From Telmatospirillum siberiense (GTDB taxonomy: Bacteria; Pseudomonadota; Alphaproteobacteria; Rhodospirillales; Magnetospirillaceae), in the NCBI RefSeq assembly GCF_002845745.1, contig NZ_PIUM01000020.1:49673-113672 (forward strand): 64,000 nucleotides of DNA. Reading direction: 5' to 3'. The notes under the pieces are model-generated. The model did no database searches. It was not told where the DNA came from and saw only the letters and a list, made by a program, of their open reading frames with translations. Below are positions 36,418 to 45,525 of the stretch, in pieces (the first letter of the stretch is position 1; each line of letters begins with the position of its first letter). The translations under genes were made by a program, and so were the position numbers.

Positions 36418-37134
36418 ATGAGACCGTCGGGCCGCGCGCCGAATCAACTCCGTAGTGTCATTCTGGAACCCGCCTTCAGCAAATATGCCGAAGGATCCTG
36501 TCTGGCGCGGTTCGGGGACACCCATGTTCTGTGTACCGCCTCGGTGGACGAAAAGGTGCCGTCCTTCCTGCGCAACACCGGCAAGGGTTGGGTGACGGCG
36601 GAATATGGCATGCTGCCGCGGTCCACCCACACCCGCACCGATCGCGAGGCGGCCAAGGGCAAGCAGTCCGGCCGGACCCAGGAAATCCAGCGGCTGATCG
36701 GCCGCAGCTTGCGCGCCGTCACCCAATTGACCGCCATGGGCGAAATCCAGATCAAGGTGGACTGCGACGTCATCCAGGCCGACGGCGGCACCCGGACGGC
36801 GGCCATCACCGGATCCTACGTGGCGCTGTATATGGCCTTTCAGAAACTGGTCTCGCTGGGCACCCTGTCGGCCATTCCGCTCATCAGTCAGGTGGCGGCC
36901 GTCTCCTGCGGACTTTACAAGGGAACGCCGGTGCTCGACCTCGATTACGCCGAGGATTCCACCTGCCAGGCCGACAGCAATTTCGTTCTGACGGCCGATG
37001 GCGGCATCGTCGAAATTCAAGGCACCGCCGAGGACACGCCCTTCCGCCAGAGCGAGTTCCTGACCCTTTTGGATCTGGCCCAGCAAGGCGTCGCGGAACT
37101 GGCCGCCCTGCAAAGAAAGGTTCTGGGATTGTGA
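36418..37134 (+). CDS. rph: Ribonuclease PH
   Basis: A 238-residue 3'-5' phosphorolytic exoribonuclease that trims tRNA 3' ends. It opens with [19 protein letters not shown] and has [29 protein letters not shown] and [18 protein letters not shown], all hallmark segments. The ATG chosen matches the family start; a longer frame enters the upstream hairpin. Its stop overlaps the GTG start of rdgB, a conserved alphaproteobacterial pair. Confidence 0.96.
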   Translation: MRPSGRAPNQLRSVILEPAFSKYAEGSCLARFGDTHVLCTASVDEKVPSFLRNTGKGWVTAEYGMLPRSTHTRTDREAAKGKQSGRTQEIQRLIGRSLRAVTQLTAMGEIQIKVDCDVIQADGGTRTAAITGSYVALYMAFQKLVSLGTLSAIPLISQVAAVSCGLYKGTPVLDLDYAEDSTCQADSNFVLTADGGIVEIQGTAEDTPFRQSEFLTLLDLAQQGVAELAALQRKVLGL

Positions 37135-37733
37135 TCCGGCGCAAATTCACCACGGGACGCCTGGTCATCGCCAGTCACAATCCGGGCAAGGTCCGCGAGA
37201 TCGCCGAATTGCTGGCGCCCTTCGGGGCCCAGGTCGTTTCGGCTGGGGAATTGATGCTGCCCGAACCGGAAGAGACCGGTCAGACCTTCGTCGAGAACGC
37301 CGAATTGAAGGCCCGCGCCGCCGCCCTGGCCACCGGGCTGCCGGCACTGGCCGACGATTCCGGCCTGGCGGTGGCGGCCCTGGGTGGCGACCCGGGCATT
37401 TATTCCGCCCGCTGGGCCGGGCCCGCCCGCGATTTCAGCTATGCGATGAAACGAATCGAGAAGGGGCTTGAGGGGCAATACAACCGGGACGCCCATTTCG
37501 TCTGCGCCCTATCCCTGGCTTGGCCCGATGGCCATGTGGAAAGCTTCGAGGGCTTCGTGCATGGCAAACTGGTGTGGCCGCCCCGTGGAAACCAAGGTTT
37601 CGGCTATGATCCGATGTTTCTGCCGAACGGTCATTCGGAGACGTTCGGCGAGATGGAGCCGGCGGCCAAGCATGCCATCAGCCATCGCGCGGCGGCGTTC
37701 CGTCTTCTCGTCGACTCCTGCTTCCGCCTTTGA
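37131..37733 (+). CDS. rdgB: XTP/dITP pyrophosphatase
   Basis: A 200-residue Ham1/RdgB-type nucleotide pyrophosphatase that removes ITP, dITP and XTP from the pool. Conserved segments are [12 protein letters not shown] near the start, [20 protein letters not shown] and [10 protein letters not shown]. The GTG start lies inside the rph stop codon (GTGA), indicating translational coupling. hemW follows 33 bp later. All of this matches the standard alphaproteobacterial rph-rdgB-hemW operon. Confidence 0.95.
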   Translation: MIRRKFTTGRLVIASHNPGKVREIAELLAPFGAQVVSAGELMLPEPEETGQTFVENAELKARAAALATGLPALADDSGLAVAALGGDPGIYSARWAGPARDFSYAMKRIEKGLEGQYNRDAHFVCALSLAWPDGHVESFEGFVHGKLVWPPRGNQGFGYDPMFLPNGHSETFGEMEPAAKHAISHRAAAFRLLVDSCFRL

Positions 37734-37766
37734 GCTCCTTCCGCCCGTCTTTTGAGGGTATCGGGC

Positions 37767-38921
37767 ATGGATGACACTTTCGGCATCTACTTCCATTGGC
37801 CGTTCTGCCTGTCGAAATGTCCATACTGCGATTTCAACAGCCATGTGGCGGCGTCCATCGACCAGGAGTCCTGGCGCCGCGCCCTGTTGCGCGAACTCGC
37901 CCATTTCGCCCCCGAGACGGCGGGGCGGCGGGTAAGCAGCATCTTTTTCGGCGGCGGCACGCCCTCCCTGATGGCGCCCGCCACCACCGCGGCTCTGCTG
38001 GAGGCCGTCGCCGGTCATTGGCCGCTGGACGACCATATCGAGATCACCCTGGAGGCCAATCCCGGCACCATCGACGCCGACCGGTTCCATGCCTTCCGGG
38101 CCGCCGGGGTCAACCGGTTGTCCATGGGGTTGCAAGCGCTGGACGACGCCTCCCTCCGCTTTCTGGGCCGCCGCCACGACGTGGCGCAGGCGACGGCGGC
38201 CGTCGCCCTGGCCCGCGACATCTTTCCCAGGATCTCCTTCGATTTGATCTACGCCCGGCCCGGACAGACGCCGGCGGCGTGGGCCCTGGAACTGCAACGG
38301 GCCATCACCCTGGCCGCCGATCATCTGTCGCTCTATCAACTGACCATCGAACCGGGAACCGCCTTCCATCCCGCCCATGCCCGCGGCGATTTCCAATTGC
38401 CCGACGAGGACGCGGCGGCGGACATGTTCGAACTGACCGCGACACTCACCGCGGCCTCGGGATTGCCGGCCTACGAGATTTCCAACCATGCCCGCCCCGG
38501 TGCCGAATGCCGGCATAATCTGCTGTATTGGCGAGGCGCGGATTACCTTGGAATCGGACCAGGCGCCCACGGTCGGTTGACCGATCGTTCGGGGCGGGTT
38601 TCGGCCCTCAACCAGCACCGCGCGCCGGAAACATGGCTCTCGGCGGTTGAACGGGACGGACATGGGACGCGCGACAGGATCGCCTTGAGTGGCGAGGAGC
38701 GCCGGGCCGAACTGGTCATGATGGGCCTGCGCCTGACGGAGGGCCTATCGGCCAGCCGTTTCGCCCGGCAGACCGGACTGGCGTTGCGCGGCGCGCTCAA
38801 TCATTCCGGTCTCGAGACGATGTGTGGCGAGGGATTTCTGCGCTGGGATGGCGACCATCTGCAAGCCACCGACAAGGGCCGCCTGGTGCTGAATTCGGTG
38901 ATCGGCGCGCTGCTGGTCTGA
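37767..38921 (+). CDS. hemW: Haem chaperone / radical SAM protein HemW
   Basis: A 384-residue radical-SAM protein, formerly called oxygen-independent coproporphyrinogen oxidase-like. The cluster motif is CLSKCPYCDFN (CX3CX2C), followed by FFGGGTPSLM and ISFDLIYARPGQT. HemW lacks the extra Cys and the N-terminal features of true HemN and binds haem for transfer to respiratory proteins. The C-terminal HemN_C domain includes NLLYWRGADYLGIGPGAH. The ATG chosen gives the short family N-terminus before FGIYFHWPFC. Confidence 0.93.
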   Translation: MDDTFGIYFHWPFCLSKCPYCDFNSHVAASIDQESWRRALLRELAHFAPETAGRRVSSIFFGGGTPSLMAPATTAALLEAVAGHWPLDDHIEITLEANPGTIDADRFHAFRAAGVNRLSMGLQALDDASLRFLGRRHDVAQATAAVALARDIFPRISFDLIYARPGQTPAAWALELQRAITLAADHLSLYQLTIEPGTAFHPAHARGDFQLPDEDAAADMFELTATLTAASGLPAYEISNHARPGAECRHNLLYWRGADYLGIGPGAHGRLTDRSGRVSALNQHRAPETWLSAVERDGHGTRDRIALSGEERRAELVMMGLRLTEGLSASRFARQTGLALRGALNHSGLETMCGEGFLRWDGDHLQATDKGRLVLNSVIGALLV

Positions 38922-39104
38922 GGTGAAAACAGTCAAGCGGGCGTAAGAGGGGCAAAAGGGCGAGTTTCATAGTCTTCTCCCTCGCCCGCTTTGCGGGCTA
39001 CCGGATTCACACATCTCAAATTTTATAGTTTCATCAGTGCATTGCCAGCCACTGAAAGATTGCTTCGTTTTTGGCTCGCAATCGATAGACCCAGCCCTTC
39101 GCTC

Positions 39105-40361
39105 TCAGTAATTCGCCTGGAAGGCTGCGGGGGCGGGGGCGATTTCCTTGTCGGGGCCGTCCGCCTGCACCTCGCGGACGGCATATCCGCGTTCCGCGGT
39201 GCCATCGGGACGCAAGCGGAAGATGCCGTCGACGCCGGCGAAGCCCAGGGGATTGTTGAGCATGGCCGTCGAAAAATCGCGGGGCGTCCGCCGGGCGAGG
39301 ACGGCCGCCAGGGCGGTGGCGTCATAGGCGAGCGAGGCGATGCGAGGCGCCTTGCCGCCGAAGGCCTTGGCATAGCGAGTGTCGAAATCGGCGTGGCTGG
39401 CCCCGGGCGGGCCGGCGTACCAACCGCCGACCAGGGCGGGCTCGGAACCGGCGCGGCTGTCTTCCCACAGCATGGTGCCGATCAGCTTGACCTGCGTCGG
39501 ATCGATCCCCTGCTGCGGCAGTTGCGCGGCGACCGCGCGCAGACGCTGCCCCTCGTCCGGCAGGATCAGGGCGTCGAAGCCGATGTCGTTTCCGGGACGC
39601 TTGGGATCGCCCTTCACCAGATGGCGGATGGTCTGGCCGATTTCGGCGGCGTTGGGATCGTAATATTGCAGGCCGCTGATGCTGACGCCGACGGAGGAGG
39701 CGTTGTTCGACAGATACTCGACGACCAGGCGCCCGTAATCGTTGGACGGCGCCAGGATCGCCAGACGCGGCCGATTGGCGCTGCGCGCGTAGTCGGCGAC
39801 GCGCAGCGCCTGCTGACCGGGCTGAAAGCCCAGGGCGTAGACGCCGTTGCCGGCGACGGAAAGATCGGTGGTGAAGGACACCATGGGAACGCCGGCCTGG
39901 CGGGCCAGCGGAGCGGCGGCCTTGGCCTCGATCGAGAACAGCGGTCCGATGATGATATCGGCATGCTGGCCCAAGGCCAGTTGCGTGGCGGCGGCGGCAC
40001 CCTCGGCGCTGCCCTTGCTGTCGAAGGGCAGCAGGTTGAAGGAATTGTCCGCCATCTCGAACAGGGCCAGCTGCGCCGCGTTGAACAGGGCGGCGCCCAC
40101 CGGAGCGGACGGACCGCTGAGCGGCACCAGCAGGGCGACGACGACCGGCCGGTTGGACGGCACCGGCGCCTTGGACGGAGCCGGCGGGGCCGGTGGCGGA
40201 GGCACGGCGGGCTGCGCGATCTTCGGCGGCGGCGGCGGCGGCGTGACGGCGGATTGAGCCGGCGGCTTGGCGACTTCCGGCGCGGGTGCTACATGTGAGC
40301 AACCGCTTGTCAGAAGCGCGAGCACCAGAACACTGAAAAACGTGTAGCGAAAACGAGGCAT
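39105..40361 (-). CDS. LpoA/LppC-like lipoprotein (penicillin-binding protein activator family)
   Basis: A 418-residue lipoprotein. A signal peptide with lipobox LLTSGC is followed by a proline-rich tether (residues about 25-65) and a periplasmic-binding-protein type-1 fold from VVVALLVPLSGPSAPVG to the C-terminus. In gammaproteobacteria LpoA activates PBP1A; in alphaproteobacteria the homologue is encoded beside rsmI, as here, but its target is unproven. ATG at 40361 gives a compact signal peptide; an ATG 21 bases earlier would overlap the rsmI start. Divergent from rsmI with almost no spacer. Confidence 0.88.
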   Translation of the reverse strand: MPRFRYTFFSVLVLALLTSGCSHVAPAPEVAKPPAQSAVTPPPPPPKIAQPAVPPPPAPPAPSKAPVPSNRPVVVALLVPLSGPSAPVGAALFNAAQLALFEMADNSFNLLPFDSKGSAEGAAAATQLALGQHADIIIGPLFSIEAKAAAPLARQAGVPMVSFTTDLSVAGNGVYALGFQPGQQALRVADYARSANRPRLAILAPSNDYGRLVVEYLSNNASSVGVSISGLQYYDPNAAEIGQTIRHLVKGDPKRPGNDIGFDALILPDEGQRLRAVAAQLPQQGIDPTQVKLIGTMLWEDSRAGSEPALVGGWYAGPPGASHADFDTRYAKAFGGKAPRIASLAYDATALAAVLARRTPRDFSTAMLNNPLGFAGVDGIFRLRPDGTAERGYAVREVQADGPDKEIAPAPAAFQANY

Positions 40362-40366
40362 CGACA

Positions 40367-41290
40367 ATGCGGGACAGCGCAAACGCGGGCTCCCGATCCA
40401 AAGGGACAGCGGGTCACCAGCCTAACGAGGCGGTGGCCGGAAGTAAACCGGCGGGGGGACTTTACCTTGTGGCGACACCTATCGGCAACCTCGACGACAT
40501 CACCTTGCGGGCGTTGAAGGTTCTGAAGGCCGCCGACCTGATCGCCTGCGAGGACACGCGGGTGACCGGAAAGCTGCTGTCGCTGCTGGGAATCGGCGGC
40601 GCGGCCCTCAGCCCCTATCATGAACACAACGCCGAGCGCGCCCGCCCGGCGCTGGTCGCCCGCCTGCGCGAGGGGGCGGTGGTGGCCCTGGTCTCCGACG
40701 CGGGCACCCCCCTCGTCTCCGATCCGGGCTACCGGCTGGTGCGGGCCTGCCTGGAGGAGGGCTTGCCGGTAACCAGCCTGCCGGGGCCGTCGGCGGCGCT
40801 GACCGCCCTTCAATTGTCCGGACTTCCCTGCGACCGTTTCCTGTTCGCCGGCTTCCTGCCGACGAAGGATGGGGCGCGGCGTCAGGCCCTGGCCGAGGTG
40901 GCCGCCGTTCCGGCCAGCCTGCTTTTTTACGAATCCCCCCGCCGTCTGGGCGACAGCCTGGCGGCCATGGCGGAGGTTCTCGGCCCCCGGCAGGCCGCCG
41001 TCGCCCGCGAACTGACCAAACTCTACGAGGAGGTCCGCCGGGGCGGATTGGCCGAACTGGCCGCCCATTACGCCGCCGAAGGCCCGCCGAAAGGCGAGGT
41101 CGTCGTCGTCGTCGGCCCGCCGCCCGCCGCCGCCCCGACGGGAGAAGCCGAACTCGACGCCGCCCTGGTCCAGGCCTTGGCCGGAGCCTCGCTCCGCGAC
41201 GCCGCCGCCGCCGTCGCCGCCGCCACCGGTTTGCCGAAACGCCAGGTCTATGCCCGCGCCGTCGCCCTGGTGGGCGAGCGCGGGCAATGA
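40367..41290 (+). CDS. rsmI: 16S rRNA (cytidine-1402-2'-O)-methyltransferase
   Basis: A 307-residue SAM methyltransferase of the tetrapyrrole-methylase fold. Hallmarks are LYLVATPIGNLDDITLRAL, ACEDTRVTGKLL, VSDAGTPLVSDPGYRLV and FAGFLPTKDGARR. It methylates C1402 in the ribosomal P site. The ATG at 40367 leaves a long N-terminus; a GTG at 40433 preceded by AACGAGG gives a more typical length and also leaves room for a promoter. It overlaps yraN by 4 bp. Confidence 0.94.
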   Translation: MRDSANAGSRSKGTAGHQPNEAVAGSKPAGGLYLVATPIGNLDDITLRALKVLKAADLIACEDTRVTGKLLSLLGIGGAALSPYHEHNAERARPALVARLREGAVVALVSDAGTPLVSDPGYRLVRACLEEGLPVTSLPGPSAALTALQLSGLPCDRFLFAGFLPTKDGARRQALAEVAAVPASLLFYESPRRLGDSLAAMAEVLGPRQAAVARELTKLYEEVRRGGLAELAAHYAAEGPPKGEVVVVVGPPPAAAPTGEAELDAALVQALAGASLRDAAAAVAAATGLPKRQVYARAVALVGERGQ

Positions 41291-41688
41291 CCCCGGGGGG
41301 AGCCTCGGCACGGCGGGAGCGGGGACGCAGGGCACGCCGGCGGGGTCATTGGGCCGAGCGGCTCTGTCTTTGGTTTCTGCGCCTGAAGGGCTATTCCATC
41401 GTCGCCCACGGTCACGTCACCGGACGGGGCACCGGCGCGGGAGAAATCGACATCGTCGCCCGCCGGGGCCGGTTGCTCATCTTCGTCGAGGTCAAAATCC
41501 GCCGCCAGCGGTCCCAGGCTTTCGGAGCGATTTCCCTCAACCAGCGGCAACGATTGTCGCGGGCCGCGGCGGCCTTTCTCGGCCGCCATCCGGAATTCTC
41601 CGAACACGCGGTCCGCTTCGACGCCATTCTGCTGGCGCCCTGGCGCTGGCCATGTCATCTGATCGACGCTTGGCGAGAGGATGCTTAG
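41287..41688 (+). CDS. yraN: YraN family (UPF0102) endonuclease-like protein
   Basis: A 133-residue protein of UPF0102, with a Holliday-junction-resolvase/endonuclease-like fold. The active-site pattern is visible as GAGEIDIVARRGRLLIFVEVK (Glu, Asp, then Glu-Val-Lys). The N-terminus is unusually arginine-rich. It follows rsmI with an ATGA overlap, the standard rsmI-yraN order. No DNA target is established for the family. The 48 bp before the next gene contain a GGGAG ribosome site. Confidence 0.9.
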   Translation: MTPGGASARRERGRRARRRGHWAERLCLWFLRLKGYSIVAHGHVTGRGTGAGEIDIVARRGRLLIFVEVKIRRQRSQAFGAISLNQRQRLSRAAAAFLGRHPEFSEHAVRFDAILLAPWRWPCHLIDAWREDA

Positions 41689-41736
41689 CTCGCTACACTC
41701 TTGCCCACGTCATCATCCAATGGGAGACAGCCTGCC

Positions 41737-42330
41737 GTGAATCGCCTGTCCAAGATCAGTCTGGCCCTGCTTCTCGCCGCCATGACCAGCGGCTGCGTGA
41801 CCGCGGTTCTCGGCGGAGCCGCCACCGTCGGCGTCGGAGCCGCCGAGGAACGGGGCCTGGAAGGCGCCGTCGACGACACCAAGATCCGCGCCGAAATCAA
41901 CGATCTCTGGTTCCGTCAGGATTTCGACCTTTATCGGGACGTCACGCTGACGGTCACCGAGGGCAGGGTCATGCTGACCGGTTCGGTGAAAAAGCCCGAG
42001 ACCAGGGTCGACGCGGTGCGTCTGGCCTGGCAGGCGGCAGGCGTCCGCCAGGTGCTCGACGAAATCCAGGTGGAAGACAAGTCCGGAATGATGGATTACG
42101 CGGGCGACGTCTGGATTGCCAACAAGCTGCGGACCCGCTTGATGTTCGATAGTCAGATCAAGAACATCAATTATACGGTCGATGTGGTCAATGGCGTGGT
42201 CTATCTGATGGGCATCGCCCAAAATCAGGAAGAACTGGACCGGGTCATCGCCACCGCCCGCGATATCAGCGACGTCCGGCGGGTGGTCAGCCATGTCGTC
42301 CTGAAGAACGATCCGCAGCGCCAATCCTGA
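41737..42330 (+). CDS. BON-domain lipoprotein (DolP/YraP-like)
   Basis: A 197-residue outer-membrane-type lipoprotein. A signal peptide with lipobox MTSGC is followed by a Gly/Ala-rich linker and two BON domains (about residues 45-115 and 120-190), each of the form beta-alpha-beta-beta with conserved Gly (VTEGRVMLTGSV, VVNGVVYLMGIA). DolP maintains outer-membrane integrity. The GTG at 41737 is the natural start for the signal peptide, with a GGGAG box upstream. The rsmI-yraN-BON order is conserved even in E. coli (yraL-yraN-diaA-dolP). Confidence 0.9.
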   Translation: MNRLSKISLALLLAAMTSGCVTAVLGGAATVGVGAAEERGLEGAVDDTKIRAEINDLWFRQDFDLYRDVTLTVTEGRVMLTGSVKKPETRVDAVRLAWQAAGVRQVLDEIQVEDKSGMMDYAGDVWIANKLRTRLMFDSQIKNINYTVDVVNGVVYLMGIAQNQEELDRVIATARDISDVRRVVSHVVLKNDPQRQS

Positions 42331-42344
42331 CGGGATCTTCCGAA

Positions 42345-43184
42345 ATGGCGCCGTTGTCCCTCGTCGACGCCAAACGCAGGCTGGCCAGCCTGGGCCAGTT
42401 GCCCGATCTGGCCATCGACCTGGCCGAGGCCGCTCTCGCCTTGGCCAGCCTCGACCATCCCGCCCGTGACCCAAACTATTACCGGGCCCTTCTGGCGGAA
42501 ATGGAAGAAACCATCGGCCAGATGGCGCAAGGGGTGGAAGGCGCCGTGGAACGAAGCGCCGTCATGGCGTCCGTGCTCATCGGACGGTTCGGCCTGCAGG
42601 GCGACGACCGGGACGAGGATAGCCTGGACAGTGCCAATCTGATGCAGGTGCTGGACCGCCGGCGCGGACCGGCCAATACGCTGGGACTGATCTGGCTGCA
42701 TCTCGGTCGCCGACAGGGCTGGGAGGTGGAACCGCTGGCGTTTCCCAGTCATTTCCTGCTCCGCCTGTCGGGTGCGGGTGGTCAGCGGGTGATCATCGAT
42801 CCCTTTTGGGGAGGCCGGCAATGCGACGCCGCCAACCTGCGCGATCTGTTGAAGAATTCAGCCGGCCTCGGCGCCGAACTGGAACCGGCCCATTACGCGC
42901 CGCAATCCAATCGTGATGTCCTGATCCGCTTACAGACCGCGATAAAAATGCGCTACCTGCGCCATGCCGAACTGGGGCCGGCGCTAAAAGTCGTGGAGGC
43001 CATGCTGTTGTTCGCCCCGGATCAGCTTCCCCTTTGGCGGGAAGCCGGGCTGATGCATCTGCGGCAGGGCAATCTGCGCTCCGCCATCGCGGCTCTTGAG
43101 CAATTCGTCGGCCGGGCCCCCAATTCGGCGGCACGCCATCGCGCCAGCGTGCTGTTGCAGGACCTGAAGGCAAGGCTGAGTTGA
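42345..43184 (+). CDS. SirB1-family transglutaminase-like/TPR protein
   Basis: A 279-residue protein of the SirB1 family: N-terminal transglutaminase-like half with ANTLGLIWLHLGRRQGWEVE and the block FPSHFLLRLSG, and a C-terminal TPR-like part with LPLWREAGLMHLRQGNLRSA. The cysteine of true transglutaminases is not evident, as is usual for SirB1. It follows the BON gene by 14 bp and belongs to the rsmI-yraN-BON cluster. Function unknown. Confidence 0.82.
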   Translation: MAPLSLVDAKRRLASLGQLPDLAIDLAEAALALASLDHPARDPNYYRALLAEMEETIGQMAQGVEGAVERSAVMASVLIGRFGLQGDDRDEDSLDSANLMQVLDRRRGPANTLGLIWLHLGRRQGWEVEPLAFPSHFLLRLSGAGGQRVIIDPFWGGRQCDAANLRDLLKNSAGLGAELEPAHYAPQSNRDVLIRLQTAIKMRYLRHAELGPALKVVEAMLLFAPDQLPLWREAGLMHLRQGNLRSAIAALEQFVGRAPNSAARHRASVLLQDLKARLS

Positions 43185-43204
43185 GGATTGAATCAACAGG
43201 CCCC

Positions 43205-44077
43205 TTACTTTTCCTTCGGTGACCAGATCAGGGTCGCCGCGTCCTCTTCATGGCAGAGATCGTTCAGCTTGGCCGCCGAAACGCGGGGCGGCGTCACTCC
43301 GTTCACCGTCAGCAGGCCCTTGCGGACGAGATCCCAGCCGGAGGAAACGCATTCGCCGGGAGGAATACCCTCGACCGTCACCACGGTCCTCCCCCCTTGC
43401 ACCGCCACGCGCAGAGCGCCGCCAAAAATGTTGGCGGCGGGGATGTTGCCGCGTGTCGCCCCTTCCATCTGGGCGACCAGGGGCCGCGTCGGCGGATCGC
43501 CGCGTTCGCGCAACCCGATGACGAGTCCGACCGCCAGAATGACCAGCAAAAGCGCGATCATGCCGAAAAGGGACCAGGGCGTCTCCTTCGGTGGTGGATG
43601 GGAATGGGTGGCATGGGCGTGGGCTTGAGGATGGGATCCGCCGTGGGCCTGAACGGGGGCCTTGCGCTCATACCCCGCCGCGCTGGCCGTGGCGGGGACC
43701 GGCTTGACCTGGGCCGGCGGGGCTGACACGCGGGCCGGCGTCAGGCGTTTCTGCTCAGCCGTCTTCAGCAGGCCGAGGCTGGCCTCAACGGCCTTGGCGA
43801 GGGCCTGGCGGCCGGGACCGGAGCCCACGTCATCCGGCAGGGCGGCGACCAGTCGGGCGATGTTGGCGGTCAATTCGTCGCGCGCCGCCTGGTCCTCATC
43901 CCGATTGAGGATCAAGCGCAGAGCCGCTTCGCAGCGTTCCTGTAAATGTTGCTTGTCACCCGACGACTGGACACGCTGCAACAGCACCTTGAACAGGGCC
44001 TCTTCCTGCTGCGCGGCATCATCCGCAGGGGCGGGCGTGCCCGGTGGCGGAGAAAAATGTTCTGAGTCCGTCGGCAT
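43205..44077 (-). CDS. Single-pass membrane protein with a possible PilS-like C-terminal domain
   Basis: About 290 residues, not recognised as a named family. The N-terminal 140 residues are mainly helical and cytoplasmic; a His/Pro-rich stretch (HGGSHPQAHAHATHSHPP) precedes one membrane helix (LFGMIALLLVILAVGLVIGL). The C-terminal 90 residues contain TVVTVEGIPPGECVSSG, LLTVNG and a second Cys in LNDLCHEED before ATLIW. This order, with two Cys that could form a disulfide, resembles the C-terminal domain of type IVb pilins (PilS/type 4 secretion). Whether it is truly homologous needs a profile search. Start MPTDSEHF is chosen; a longer frame is AT-rich and unlikely. Confidence 0.6.
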   Translation of the reverse strand: MPTDSEHFSPPPGTPAPADDAAQQEEALFKVLLQRVQSSGDKQHLQERCEAALRLILNRDEDQAARDELTANIARLVAALPDDVGSGPGRQALAKAVEASLGLLKTAEQKRLTPARVSAPPAQVKPVPATASAAGYERKAPVQAHGGSHPQAHAHATHSHPPPKETPWSLFGMIALLLVILAVGLVIGLRERGDPPTRPLVAQMEGATRGNIPAANIFGGALRVAVQGGRTVVTVEGIPPGECVSSGWDLVRKGLLTVNGVTPPRVSAAKLNDLCHEEDAATLIWSPKEK

Positions 44078-44246
44078 GGGCAACCGTATTGCAAAGAAAT
44101 TGTTTCGTGATGATAAGTTGGTGCCCCTTACGGTTTTGTTAATATCCGATTTCCAACGCATCCGCTTTAACGTGAGATTTAAAGATCGCAAACCGCGAAC
44201 GGCACGCTATCTTTTGTCCAGCCGATGAATTTCAGTGAGGACGGAC

Positions 44247-45185
44247 ATGAGCCTGGTGGTCGCCATCCAGATGGATCCCATCGAATCGATCAAAATCGAC
44301 GCCGACAGCACCTTCGTGCTGGCGCTGGAGGCCCAGCGGCGCGGCCATCGTCTGTATCACTACCTGCCTCAGCACCTGACCTTGCGGGACGGACGCGTCA
44401 GCGCCTGGGCGCATCCGTTGGAGGTTCGCCGGGAAAAGGGCAACCACTTCACCCTGGGCGAGGGTGGGCAACTCGATCTGGGTTCGACCGACGTCGTGCT
44501 GATGCGCCAGGATCCGCCCTTCGACATGGCCTATATCACGGCGACCCATCTGCTGGAGCACATTCATCCCCAGACGCTGGTGGTCAATGATCCCGTCCAT
44601 GTGCGCAACGCCCCGGAAAAATTGCTGGTCACCCATTTCCCCGAACTGATGCCGACCACCCTGATCTCGTCCGACCCCCGGCAGATCCAAAGTTTTCGGG
44701 AAGAACATCAGAACATCATCATCAAACCCCTGTTCGGCAACGGCGGGGCCGGGGTTTTCCACATCACGCCGGGCGACGACAATCTGAATTCCCTTCTTGA
44801 GATGTTCACCCAGCTCTATCGCGAGCCGGTGATGGTCCAGCGCTACCTGCCCGAGGTCCGTCAAGGCGACAAGCGCATCGTTCTGATCGACGGCGTCGCC
44901 GCGGGCGCCGTCAACCGCGTCCCGGCCGAAGGCGAATCGCGATCGAACATGCATGTCGGCGGCCGGCCGGAGAAAAGCGCCCTGACGCGGCGCGAGCGGG
45001 AGATCTGCGAAGCTATCGGACCGACCCTGAAGGAACGCGGCCTGCTTTTCGTCGGCATCGACGTCATCGGCGACTACCTGACCGAAATCAACGTCACCTC
45101 GCCGACAGGCCTTCAGGAGATCAACCGCTTCGACGGCGTCGCGCTGGAAGCCCGGGTGTGGGACGCCATCGAAAGCAAACTTTAA
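44247..45185 (+). CDS. gshB: Glutathione synthetase
   Basis: A 312-residue ATP-grasp enzyme that joins gamma-glutamylcysteine and glycine. It opens with [20 protein letters not shown] and contains [33 protein letters not shown], the ATP-binding [12 protein letters not shown] and the C-terminal [12 protein letters not shown]. The ATG after GAGG matches the family start. It lies on the plus strand after the oppositely oriented membrane protein and ends near a dispersed repeat. Confidence 0.96.
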   Translation: MSLVVAIQMDPIESIKIDADSTFVLALEAQRRGHRLYHYLPQHLTLRDGRVSAWAHPLEVRREKGNHFTLGEGGQLDLGSTDVVLMRQDPPFDMAYITATHLLEHIHPQTLVVNDPVHVRNAPEKLLVTHFPELMPTTLISSDPRQIQSFREEHQNIIIKPLFGNGGAGVFHITPGDDNLNSLLEMFTQLYREPVMVQRYLPEVRQGDKRIVLIDGVAAGAVNRVPAEGESRSNMHVGGRPEKSALTRREREICEAIGPTLKERGLLFVGIDVIGDYLTEINVTSPTGLQEINRFDGVALEARVWDAIESKL

Positions 45186-45265
45186 GGCGTGTGGACATTC
45201 ATGACGGCCCGCCCCTTTGACGGGAGGAGGGCTTAAGGTTTCCCCGTTGCCTCAGGTTCCCCAAT

Positions 45266-45405
45266 GGCATGAAAGGCGGCTGGATATTGTGAACCACCAA
45301 GGCGGCGGAGTGCCACAGGCATTTTCCCGTCCTGTCATCGGCTGTCGGCCGGGTGATCCCAAAGGCTCCTTGGTGCCTTGGTGCCTTGGTGGTTAATCAA
45401 AAGCC
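45266..45405. repeat. Dispersed repeat element with CCAAGG-type arms, copy 2
   Basis: This lies in the 340 bp gene-free interval after gshB. The left end GGCATGAAA...GATATTGTGAACCACCAAG and the right end CCTTGGTGGTTAATCAAAAG match copy 1 at 2727-2934, while the middle is shorter and the left arm has only one repeat unit. GCAGGCATT in copy 1 corresponds to ACAGGCATT here. A weak hairpin with GGAGGGCTTAAG (45225-45238) precedes it. Confidence 0.75.
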
Positions 45406-45525
45406 GGCTCGCGCCGTCTGAATGCTTCAATGCCCTAGCGCCTGTGTCGCGGTCCTGTGCTAAGGTGCCGGCCGATTTGCAATCCTCGCCGCGACGCGCC
45501 GGCGAACGGGAGTCGAATTTTTTAG

